Assembly (NCBI RefSeq): GCF_023283885.1
Contig: NZ_JAKILA010000002.1
Coordinates: 186,001-250,000 of the forward strand
Reading direction: 5' to 3'
Length of the DNA stretch: 64,000 nt
Origin: Shewanella basaltis
GTDB lineage: Bacteria > Pseudomonadota > Gammaproteobacteria > Enterobacterales > Shewanellaceae
A program made the position numbers and the translations under genes. Shown piece by piece: positions 10,278 to 17,898 of this stretch. Position 1 is the first letter of the stretch; every line of letters starts with the position of its first letter. The notes under the pieces were generated by a model that saw only the letters and a program-made list of their open reading frames with translations, had not been told where the DNA came from and did no database searches.

Positions 10278-10844
10278 ATGTATAGTCAACATCACTTTCC
10301 TTTGTTACACCGTTTACTCCATTGGGGGTTGGCATTGACCATGATGGTTATGCTGCTAACCGTATTATTACGCATGGGCTGGATGGATAAAAATCACATG
10401 GCCGCCATGATTGATCAAGGTTTAGTGAAGCTTGGGATCATCATTACCGACAAGCAAGCCGTGAGCATTGCTAGGGCTATCAGGGGCGTCATGTTTAAGT
10501 GGCATGTTTATTTTGGTTATGGGGTGACAGGGCTTGTGTTTGCCCGCTTTATTTACATGTTTAAATGGGGGACGCACTATCAATCGGCATTTAGCTCACA
10601 AGCGACAGCAAAGCAAAAAGCTCAGGCCTGGGTGTATTGGGGATTTTATGCGGGAGTTGCCACATCAGTTATCACAGGTTTGTTGCTTGAATTTGGCCCA
10701 CAGGCCATAGAGCGACAAGCCGAAATCCTCCATCAATTAGCATTGTGGTACTTCATACCTTTTATCTGTTTACATTTTGCGGGCATTTTACTGGCTGAAC
10801 CAGGTAGCGATAAAGGCATCGTCTCTAAAATGATTGGTGGCTAA
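10278..10844 (+). CDS. Cytochrome b561-like membrane protein
   Basis: This 188-residue integral membrane protein has four helices with paired histidines in heme-b positions: HRLLHW near the N terminus, KWHVYFGYG in the second segment, and HQLALWYFIPFICLH at the end. Such proteins move electrons between quinol and periplasmic partners. It lies before a thioredoxin/DUF4266/DUF3570/ApbE operon, which suggests it may supply electrons to that redox cluster (inference). A regulator box between it and the next gene implies a separate promoter for the latter. Confidence 0.75.
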   Translation: MYSQHHFPLLHRLLHWGLALTMMVMLLTVLLRMGWMDKNHMAAMIDQGLVKLGIIITDKQAVSIARAIRGVMFKWHVYFGYGVTGLVFARFIYMFKWGTHYQSAFSSQATAKQKAQAWVYWGFYAGVATSVITGLLLEFGPQAIERQAEILHQLALWYFIPFICLHFAGILLAEPGSDKGIVSKMIGG

Positions 10845-10878
10845 GGTTTGCTGCGACGTTTTTGTGTTGATTTTAAAC

Positions 10879-10895
10879 CTTAAGTAAACCTTAAG
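10879..10895 (+). promoter_or_regulatory. PmrA/QseB-type response-regulator box
   Basis: CTTAAG-TAAAC-CTTAAG is a perfect direct repeat with an 11-base period. It matches the published PmrA consensus form YTTAAK-N5-YTTAAK and the CTTAA-N6-CTTAA form reported for QseB. A possible -10 (TAATGT, 10906-10911) lies ten bases further on, so the box would cover the -35. The operon it precedes ends with an OmpR/QseB-type regulator at 13939, suggesting autoregulation (inference). Confidence 0.65.
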
Positions 10896-10942
10896 ATTAT
10901 TGGCCTAATGTGTCTCCAGTTGAGAAAAATGGTGTCATAACA

Positions 10943-11446
10943 ATGCTAAAAAAATGGTTGGTACAAGTCGGTAAAGTCAGCATCGCTGCGGTAACGATAA
11001 CATTAGGGGTCAGTGTTACTGCCCATAGTGCTCCTTCGTTAGAACACTCATTGCAGGATAGCCAAGGTCAGTCTGTTAGCCTACAGCAATTTGCCGGAAA
11101 GGTAGTCTACGTTGACTTTTGGGCTTCATGGTGCGGCCCGTGTCGAAAATCTTTTCCATGGATGAATGCCATGCAAGCAAAGTATCAACACAAAGGGCTA
11201 GAGGTTGTTGCGATTAATCTCGATGTTGATTCTGCGTTGGCGCAAGCGTTTCTCAAAAAAATCCCCGCGCACTTTAATCTGCGTTTTGATCCTAATGGCG
11301 ATGTCGCAAAAGCCTTTGATTTACAGGGGATGCCGAGCAGTTTTGTGTTTAATCGCCAAGGTGAGTTGGTGCAAACCCACATGGGATTTTTTGATGAAAA
11401 TATTTCTGCCTATGAGCAGGAAATTCAAATGTTATTGCAGGAGTAA
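10943..11446 (+). CDS. Periplasmic TlpA-type thioredoxin-like protein
   Basis: The 167-residue protein has a Sec signal peptide (MLKKWLVQVGKVSIAAVTIT onward, cleaved near AHSA at residue 30) and a thioredoxin/AhpC-TSA fold. The active site WCGPC gives Cys64 and Cys67. Its likely role is to reduce disulfides of exported partner proteins. An upstream in-frame ATG at 10910 overlaps the predicted -10 and would bury the signal peptide, so it is rejected. Five bases separate it from the cysteine-containing DUF4266 lipoprotein, a plausible substrate (inference). Confidence 0.85.
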   Translation: MLKKWLVQVGKVSIAAVTITLGVSVTAHSAPSLEHSLQDSQGQSVSLQQFAGKVVYVDFWASWCGPCRKSFPWMNAMQAKYQHKGLEVVAINLDVDSALAQAFLKKIPAHFNLRFDPNGDVAKAFDLQGMPSSFVFNRQGELVQTHMGFFDENISAYEQEIQMLLQE

Positions 11447-11450
11447 TGTT

Positions 11451-11690
11451 ATGACAACAGTGTGGAATCGTCCTTTTGCAAAGACCGTAGTGGCATTTGC
11501 CATTGCTAGCAGTTTGGTGGGGTGCTCAAGCCTAGGGGTGCAACCTTGGGAGAAAGATCAGTTTGCCCGTGCAGACATGGCGTTAAACAGTGAAAAACTC
11601 GATTTAGCCCTAGATGACCATATTTATTTCAGTAAAGAAGGCACCAGTGGCGGCCGTTCATTGGCGGGTGGAGGTTGTGGATGCAACTAA
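11451..11690 (+). CDS. DUF4266 small lipoprotein
   Basis: The 79-residue protein has a lipoprotein signal ending in lipobox SLVGC (Cys25), a short conserved middle (WEKDQFARADMAL), and the C-terminal Gly/Cys motif GGGCGCN. The family has no established function. The terminal CGC pair could bind metal, form a disulfide handled by the upstream thioredoxin, or be a modification site (inference). It overlaps the DUF3570 gene by ten bases, so the two are probably translated together. Confidence 0.82.
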   Translation: MTTVWNRPFAKTVVAFAIASSLVGCSSLGVQPWEKDQFARADMALNSEKLDLALDDHIYFSKEGTSGGRSLAGGGCGCN

Positions 11691-12979
11691 CGACAACACA
11701 AACTATTGCCAGTGCACTTGCGATGGCGAGTTGCTCCTTAATTGGCCAGCAAGCGTGTGCAGTTGAGACTCAATCAACTCAAGATGATTGGAAGGTCGAT
11801 GCTGCGATTATGTATTACGGTGAGCAAGAACGTGTACAAGCTGCAGAGGTTATTGGCAACGTACAAAAGGCATTTGGCGACTCATCACTATTGGATATGA
11901 AAATCGTCGTTGACAGCTTAACGGGGGCGTCAGCGTCGGGGGCGGTTGCTCAAGCGCAAAGCCAGACATTTACTCGTCCATCAGGTAAAGGTGAGTACAC
12001 AGTTAAAGCCGGTGATACGCCGCTTGATGATACTTTCCATGATACACGGGTGCAATTAAGTGCAAACTGGCAAGAAGTGCTTAATCAAGATTGGACAACC
12101 AATATTGGCGTATATGGCTCAAAAGAGTTTGATTACTTGTCCATGGGTCTTAATGCCGGTCTTGAGCGTAGTTTTAATAAAAATAATACTACCTTGGCGT
12201 TATCTGCTGCCTTTACTAATGATGTGGTTGACCCTGTCGGTGGGCGTCCTGTGGCAATGTCGCAAATGGTTTTTCGCGACAATTATGCTACAGATGCCGA
12301 ATATCAAGCGGCGTTTGATCAAACTCGTTTAAGTGGTGACGATACCAAACAAACCAGTGATATTATGTTTGGGGTCACTCAAATACTCAATCGTAATTGG
12401 CTGATGCAGGCTAACTATGGGTTATCAAGTGTGTCAGGTTATATGACCGACCCTTATAAAATCCTGAGTGAAGTTGATATCAATGGTCAAACACAAGCAT
12501 ATCGGTATGAGAATCGTCCAGACTCACGCCTCAAGCACAGTGTTTTTGTGATGACCAAAGGGGCCCTTGATTCTGCTGTGGTCGATTTTTCATACCGTTA
12601 CAGTACAGATGATTGGGATATACAGTCACATACCCTTGAAACACATTACCGCTATAATTTTAGCGCTAGCCTGTACGGGCAACTACATTTACGTTACTAC
12701 CAGCAACAGGCGGCTGAGTTTTATCGGCCATTCTTGCTCAGTGATGAGGTTGTCCCTGAGTATGCTAGCGCTGATTATCGCATCGGAGATATGACTGCTT
12801 ACACCGTAGGGCTTAAGTTTGGTCAACGGTTATCTAACGGTCATGAAATGAGTTACCGTCTTGAGTATTATCAGCAAAATCCTGACAATAATGGCACGCA
12901 ATTACCAGGACAGTTGCAAAATTTTGACTTATTTCCTTCAGTGAAGGCGATAGTGGCTCAAGTCAGTTATTCGTTTTAA
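11681..12979 (+). CDS. DUF3570 outer-membrane beta-barrel-like protein with a flavinylation motif
   Basis: The 432-residue exported protein has a signal peptide (MQLTTTQTIASALAMASCSL), amphipathic strand patterns through its length, and a terminal aromatic (QVSYSF), typical of an outer-membrane barrel. Residues 78 to 84 read DSLTGAS, which fits the ApbE target motif D-x-x-(S/T)-G-(A/S/T)-(S/T); Thr81 would carry FMN. The ATG follows GGAGG by six bases; an in-frame TTG at 11675 is less likely. The next gene is an ApbE flavin transferase, supporting covalent flavinylation (inference). Confidence 0.82.
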   Translation: MQLTTTQTIASALAMASCSLIGQQACAVETQSTQDDWKVDAAIMYYGEQERVQAAEVIGNVQKAFGDSSLLDMKIVVDSLTGASASGAVAQAQSQTFTRPSGKGEYTVKAGDTPLDDTFHDTRVQLSANWQEVLNQDWTTNIGVYGSKEFDYLSMGLNAGLERSFNKNNTTLALSAAFTNDVVDPVGGRPVAMSQMVFRDNYATDAEYQAAFDQTRLSGDDTKQTSDIMFGVTQILNRNWLMQANYGLSSVSGYMTDPYKILSEVDINGQTQAYRYENRPDSRLKHSVFVMTKGALDSAVVDFSYRYSTDDWDIQSHTLETHYRYNFSASLYGQLHLRYYQQQAAEFYRPFLLSDEVVPEYASADYRIGDMTAYTVGLKFGQRLSNGHEMSYRLEYYQQNPDNNGTQLPGQLQNFDLFPSVKAIVAQVSYSF

Positions 12980-13053
12980 GATGATTATAACATCATTAAA
13001 TCGAGTCAATTAATTTGCCAACACACAAGCGTACCACAACCAAACCCCCAGCG

Positions 13054-13932
13054 ATGAGTTTACAGCCTCGTCCTTGGGGTTTTGTCGGTTGTTTTACCGC
13101 AATGGCTAGTCCTTGCGAGCTATTAATGCAGGTCGATAACAAGCACATTGCTAGGCAAATGCTCACTCTTGCTTATGATGAGGCTCAGCGTATAGAGCAA
13201 AAGTTTAGCCGATTTATTGAGGGTAATATTGTCTGGCACATGAATCATGCGCAAGGTAAAGGCCTATTAATCGACCCTGAAACAGTGCAACTATTGCAGT
13301 TTGCCCAGCAATGTTATGCCTTAAGCGATAAGGCATTTGATATCAGTGCTGGTTCATTAATGGTGTTATGGCGCTTTGATGGTCATCATCAGATGCCTCA
13401 TCAAAGTGACATTGATGCTGCTTTACGTCATATGGGGTTTAACCGTATATCGTTGACTAACAATATCTTAACCATGCCCGCTGGCATGAGTGTCGATTTT
13501 GGTGGCATTGGTAAAGAGTATGCCGTTGATCGCACAGCACAATTACTTGCTCAGCGTTGGCCCCAGCATTCAGTGTTGGTTAATTTTGGTGGTGATATTG
13601 CGTGCCCAATTACCCATAAAGACGGTTGGCAAGTGGGAATTGAAAATCCCCATAAACTGGACAATGCAGCAGCACTGTTAACGATTCGCCAGGGGGCGTT
13701 AGCCACCAGTGGCAATACTCGCCGCTATATTGACGTTGCTGGCAAACGTTATGGGCATATTATTAACCCGCAAACGGGTTATCCTGTTGAACAGGCTCCG
13801 TTATCTGTGACGGTATTAGCGCCTAATTGTGTTATGGCGGGGATGCTGGCCACGATGTCTATGCTGCAAGGCGCACAAGCCGAAACGTTTTTACAGCAAC
13901 AAGGTGTCGACTTTACCGTGTTTAGAGGATAA
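13054..13932 (+). CDS. apbE: ApbE family FAD:protein FMN transferase
   Basis: ApbE transfers FMN from FAD to a threonine or serine of target proteins. Family features seen include FTAMASPCELLM near the N terminus, MSVDFGGIGKEYAVDR, VNFGGDIAC, ALATSGNTRRYI and HIINPQTGYPV. It lacks an obvious signal peptide: translation from ATG 13054 gives only about nine residues before the catalytic domain, and the alternative TTG at 13015 adds 13 polar residues. Most ApbE proteins are periplasmic lipoproteins, so this is odd. It ends six bases before the regulator gene. Confidence 0.88.
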   Translation: MSLQPRPWGFVGCFTAMASPCELLMQVDNKHIARQMLTLAYDEAQRIEQKFSRFIEGNIVWHMNHAQGKGLLIDPETVQLLQFAQQCYALSDKAFDISAGSLMVLWRFDGHHQMPHQSDIDAALRHMGFNRISLTNNILTMPAGMSVDFGGIGKEYAVDRTAQLLAQRWPQHSVLVNFGGDIACPITHKDGWQVGIENPHKLDNAAALLTIRQGALATSGNTRRYIDVAGKRYGHIINPQTGYPVEQAPLSVTVLAPNCVMAGMLATMSMLQGAQAETFLQQQGVDFTVFRG

Positions 13933-13938
13933 ACAAAA

Positions 13939-14598
13939 ATGCGCGTGTTATTGGTTGAAGACAATAAGTTATTAGCTCAAGGCGTTGTAATGAGTTTGGC
14001 AAAAGAAGGGGTTCAGGTCGATCATTTAGCTTCATATAAACAGGCACAAGCAGCGCTTAATAACGAAGATTTTAGCGCCATTATTCTTGATTTGGGCTTG
14101 CCAGACGGTAATGGTGAAGATTTGCTAAAGCAATGGCGTCGTAATGGCGTATCTTTACCCATTATAGTGTTAACTGCCAATACTGATTTTGATACCAAAC
14201 TTGCGTGTTTAGATATCGGCGCAGACGACTACCTGAGTAAACCATTTGATGTGAGAGAGCTAGTAGCAAGGCTGCGGGCTATTATTCGGCGGCAACATGG
14301 TTTAGATAATAATCTATTTAGTTTTGGCGCTCTTGAGATAGACTTTACCCGTTGTGAAGTTCATTTTCGTGGTGAATTGGTGTCATTGTCACGGCGTGAG
14401 TATCAGGTACTCGTCGAGTTTGCTCAATCTGCGGGGCGTGTATTGACTCGTAATCAGCTCGAACAACTCACCTATGGTTGGGACGAGGTCGGCAGTAATT
14501 CAATTGAAGTGCACATTCATCATTTACGCAAAAAAATGACAACTGAGTTAATTAAAACTGTCAGGGGAATTGGTTATATTTTGGCGCAGACGAGCTAG
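13939..14598 (+). CDS. OmpR-family response regulator (QseB/PmrA type)
   Basis: The 219-residue protein has a receiver domain with phospho-acceptor Asp51 (AIILDLGLPDG), conserved LTAN and Lys (YLSKPF), and a winged-helix DNA-binding domain (SIEVHIHHLRKKM, TVRGIGYIL). It directly follows apbE and precedes its kinase by 186 bases. A PmrA/QseB-type box stands before the thioredoxin operon at 10879, which suggests this regulator controls the redox cluster (inference). Confidence 0.9.
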   Translation: MRVLLVEDNKLLAQGVVMSLAKEGVQVDHLASYKQAQAALNNEDFSAIILDLGLPDGNGEDLLKQWRRNGVSLPIIVLTANTDFDTKLACLDIGADDYLSKPFDVRELVARLRAIIRRQHGLDNNLFSFGALEIDFTRCEVHFRGELVSLSRREYQVLVEFAQSAGRVLTRNQLEQLTYGWDEVGSNSIEVHIHHLRKKMTTELIKTVRGIGYILAQTS

Positions 14599-14784
14599 TT
14601 CAGCTAATGGGTTTCTTTTGAGGCACGCTAAGCCTGTTGAGCGTTCAAGGTTGTTTTTGCAGCGAATGCTTTGCCTTGACTCAGCCATCATTTTTACAAT
14701 GATATTATTTAATGATATGACAGCAAAGAACCCTTTTAAATAGGGATTTTCAGTCGGTATCAGTCGTCAGTTTAACAGGATATT

Positions 14785-16173
14785 ATGTTCTCTTTACGCT
14801 TGCTATTTAGCTTACTCATGCTGCTGGGTATTGTGCTCACGGTAACATTTTCGAGTATATTAAGCTCTCGAGATGCGATGCATGAACTGGAAGAACTGTT
14901 TGATGCTCAAATGGTGCAAACTGCAAAAATGCTTGAGCAGTTTTATGTTAATCAGTTAACCGAAGCACAATTTGAACAGTTAGTGAAACGGCCGATTTTA
15001 TTCCATGTTGCAGATTCAAGCGTTGAAACCTTTGCCCAACAAGCTAACCCTATCACTTTATCTTATGAACATAAGCTCTCTTTTCAGCTTTTATCAAATA
15101 CCGGTCAATTACTTGCGTATTCTGATAGCTCAGGTGAAGAAACCTTAACTCATTTTACTCAGGGCTATGAGTCACGAATGATTGGCGGCGATTTGTGGCA
15201 TGTGTACAGTCTTTTTTCAGCGCCTCATCAGGTATGGATTGTTACCGCGCAACGCGACGATGTGAGGCGTGAGCTTGTTTCTCTGATTGTGCGAAATACA
15301 TGGCACTCGCCATTGATTATTACGCCAATCATGATGTGTATTATGTTGCTGTTAACCTATTACCTGTTTAAACCGCTTAAGTTATTAGCCCGTCATCTGG
15401 ATAAACGCCCTGCACATGATCTAACTCCCATCAGTTTTAAATTACCTAGCGAACTGGCGTCAATGCAAAAAGCACTCAATAGTTATTTTTTGCGCATTGC
15501 AGATACTATGATGCGCGAGCGTCGTTTTAGTGCCGATGCAGCTCACGAGCTCAAAACCCCATTGGCTATCATTAAATTACACAGTGACGGTTTAGCAGAT
15601 GTATTATTGACGCAAAGCCAAGATGTTCAACAATCGACTTTGCCTTATATTGATGCAATAGGTGCGGGGGTTAATAGAATTAATCATACGGTAGAGCAGT
15701 TACTTTTGTTATCACGCGTCGATGCTATTTCGGCCTTGAATCGTTCAGAGTGTCAACTGCAACACATTATCGACAATGTCATTAACCAGTTATTACCTAT
15801 TGTTGCCGACTATGAATGGCAAATAAATATTCCGCCTCAAATGACCGTAAATGCAGATCCGTTTTACCTTGAGTTAGTGTTAAAGAACATTATTGAAAAT
15901 GCGTGTAAATACAGTCCTGTCGAGTCATTAATCACGATTAATGCGTTTAAACATGAACCATTTACGCTTATCGAGGTGATTGATCAAGGTTGTGGTATGT
16001 CTGCTGAAGAAATCGTGTTAGCTAAAAACAGATTTTATCGTGCCGATGAAACCACCTCACAAGGTGCTGGGCTTGGGTTATCGATTTGCCAGCACATTGT
16101 CAGTTTGCACCATGGTGAGCTGACTGTTAGCAGCGTTGCCCCCCGTGGCCTCAAGGTTAGTATTCAATTGTAG
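14785..16173 (+). CDS. Sensor histidine kinase (QseC-like)
   Basis: The 462-residue kinase has two membrane segments (residues about 5 to 24 and 176 to 194) around a periplasmic sensor domain, then a linker. HisKA carries His254 (DAAHELKTPLAII). The HATPase domain has NIIENACKYSP and GAGLGLSICQHI. The 186-base gap after the regulator holds no recognisable promoter or gene. The ligand is unknown; the genetic link to a periplasmic redox cluster suggests a redox- or metal-related signal (inference). Confidence 0.9.
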   Translation: MFSLRLLFSLLMLLGIVLTVTFSSILSSRDAMHELEELFDAQMVQTAKMLEQFYVNQLTEAQFEQLVKRPILFHVADSSVETFAQQANPITLSYEHKLSFQLLSNTGQLLAYSDSSGEETLTHFTQGYESRMIGGDLWHVYSLFSAPHQVWIVTAQRDDVRRELVSLIVRNTWHSPLIITPIMMCIMLLLTYYLFKPLKLLARHLDKRPAHDLTPISFKLPSELASMQKALNSYFLRIADTMMRERRFSADAAHELKTPLAIIKLHSDGLADVLLTQSQDVQQSTLPYIDAIGAGVNRINHTVEQLLLLSRVDAISALNRSECQLQHIIDNVINQLLPIVADYEWQINIPPQMTVNADPFYLELVLKNIIENACKYSPVESLITINAFKHEPFTLIEVIDQGCGMSAEEIVLAKNRFYRADETTSQGAGLGLSICQHIVSLHHGELTVSSVAPRGLKVSIQL

Positions 16174-16193
16174 TCAGTCTTGTGGTTTATTTA

Positions 16194-16221
16194 AGCGTGA
16201 GCAACATGGATGGCTCACGCT
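16194..16221. terminator. Hairpin between convergent kinase and DUF3300 genes
   Basis: A nine-pair perfect stem AGCGTGAGC/GCTCACGCT with a ten-base loop sits in the 63-base gap between two convergent genes. On the minus strand it is followed by TTAAATAAA, so it may end DUF3300 transcription; it lacks a strong T run on the plus strand. Confidence 0.5.
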
Positions 16222-16236
16222 GGGTTGGGCTTAAGT

Positions 16237-17733
16237 TTATTGCCTTTCTCGTGATGGTTTTATCTCTCGAGAATGGCCCGTTTGGCGGGCCGAATTATCA
16301 CGTTGTTGGCTCATCGCTCTTGAAGCCTGTTGAGGTTCATTTCTGCGCTGTTGTTTGCTTTCTTGTTGTTGCATGCGTACAGGTTTAGCCTGTGACTCGC
16401 GCGCCTTGTCAATGGGGGCGGCACGCTGTACTTTTTGTATCTCTTGACTACGTGATGTCGTGGTTCGTGTCACTGGCTTTGGATCATATTTAACTGCTGT
16501 GTTTGTCACCTCTCGTTGGTGCTTCACTGGCTCACCATTACGACTGTAGGTTGATCTGGTTGGCTCAGTTTTACGTTCAAACGATTTCACTTGAGGCGTC
16601 ACTTGACGTTGCTGGCTCAGTTCACGTTTTAGCTCAGTGCTTCTATGCTCAACGGGCTCATTGCGACTAACACTTCTTAGGTTACTGTGTTCATTACGTT
16701 TATCTTGCTTCACATTTTGGTTAATGTGCTTGCGCTGATCGTTCACCTTGATGGCATCATTTCGTGGTGTGACATGACGCGACTCGTGAGGCTGCTGACG
16801 CTTTGGCTCATGTGAATAGCTCACCTGTTTGTTTCGTTTTTCATAGTGGCCATTGTAGCGTTTGCTGATCACTTGGCTGCGATAAGCGACTCCTTTGCGG
16901 TGTTTAGGTTTGTGTTGCCAATGTTGAGCACCATGGCTGTAACTTATTCTGCGTGGAGTGTAATAGCGGTAGTTTTTGTGTACAGGCACGGCAATGACGC
17001 GACGATCATGCCAGTGAAAACCACTAAAAAAGAAGTTAAAGCTTATGCGTACTCCGCTGTCCCAAAAAATTGCATGGTGGTGTGGGCGGTAGTTAACATA
17101 AGCTGGAGCATGCCAGTACACCGGCGGGTATCGGTTCCAGCGCCAGTGACCATACACTATACGGCTGTCGTAATAGGGTACATAGACTATTTCTGGGCGC
17201 ACAGATTCAATAATAATGCGGCGCTCAACCCGTGATACTTTTACCTGCTCAAGATCGGCAAGGTTATTGGCTTCATCGGCTTGTTGCCTGAGCGTTTGAA
17301 TGGTGTCGAGCATGCGGCCTTCGTCTTGTAAAAAGGCATCACCCAGGTTTTGGGTCCAAACTAAGTCATTATTTAAACGTTCAAGCACGTTAGGGAAGGC
17401 CACTAATGCTTTGACACTTGGGTCCCAATCTTGTGACTCTACCGCGGCCATAATTTGGTTGGTGTCGCGATTACCTTGAGTGGTTAACCAGCGGTTAGCC
17501 TGGACAATTTCAAGCGGGTAGGTTGACGCGATCAATATGTGCGTTAATAAACTGTCGGGATAGAGCGCGATAGGAGCAAGCATTTGAGCTAATTCGGCAT
17601 CGCTTATGGCATCGTCGCTTGCAACGTAAGTATAAGAGTCAGTCGTCTGAGCGGCTTGTACACTTGCTAATGGCATACAAACCAAGGCTAAGGCTAATAG
17701 TGCTTTAGCGGGTGTTTGAATGGCTTTTTTCAT
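16237..17733 (-). CDS. DUF3300 domain protein with His/Arg/Gln-rich tail
   Basis: The 498-residue exported protein has a signal peptide (MKKAIQTPAKALLALALVCM, cleaved near VQA). The DUF3300 domain lies at about residues 40 to 230 (ELAQMLAPIALYPDSLLTHI, ASTYPLEIVQANRWL, VAFPNVLERLNNDLVWTQ, VYVPYYDSRIVYG). The rest is a long basic, low-complexity His/Arg/Gln/Ser tail. The start codon follows GGAG by five bases; the longer open frame to 17814 would add a non-signal leader and overlap the predicted promoter. The function is unknown; its promoter carries the same box as the phoPQ-like genes. Confidence 0.82.
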   Translation of the reverse strand: MKKAIQTPAKALLALALVCMPLASVQAAQTTDSYTYVASDDAISDAELAQMLAPIALYPDSLLTHILIASTYPLEIVQANRWLTTQGNRDTNQIMAAVESQDWDPSVKALVAFPNVLERLNNDLVWTQNLGDAFLQDEGRMLDTIQTLRQQADEANNLADLEQVKVSRVERRIIIESVRPEIVYVPYYDSRIVYGHWRWNRYPPVYWHAPAYVNYRPHHHAIFWDSGVRISFNFFFSGFHWHDRRVIAVPVHKNYRYYTPRRISYSHGAQHWQHKPKHRKGVAYRSQVISKRYNGHYEKRNKQVSYSHEPKRQQPHESRHVTPRNDAIKVNDQRKHINQNVKQDKRNEHSNLRSVSRNEPVEHRSTELKRELSQQRQVTPQVKSFERKTEPTRSTYSRNGEPVKHQREVTNTAVKYDPKPVTRTTTSRSQEIQKVQRAAPIDKARESQAKPVRMQQQESKQQRRNEPQQASRAMSQQRDNSARQTGHSREIKPSRERQ

Positions 17734-17767
17734 GTTAACTCCAGTGTCATTGATGACTGTTAAGGCC

Positions 17768-17801
17768 ATCATAGCGACCTGAAGATGAACATAAGCTGAA
17801 A
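17768..17801 (-). promoter_or_regulatory. DUF3300 promoter with PhoP-type direct-repeat box
   Basis: Read on the minus strand: TTTCA-gcttat-GTTCA (17801 to 17786), 12 bases, then the -10 TATGAT (17773 to 17768). The 11-base half-site period and the 12-base distance to -10 are the geometry described for PhoP-activated promoters in enteric bacteria. The same arrangement occurs twice at 20361 to 20445. Confidence 0.7.
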
Positions 17802-17898
17802 GCTTTTTGTCCAATGTCTTTTTTTTCGTGTTTAGCGTGAAGGTTACTTACCCTGAACGCTGGATAACTTAGGGGAGAAAGCGGTAGCATTGAACCGC

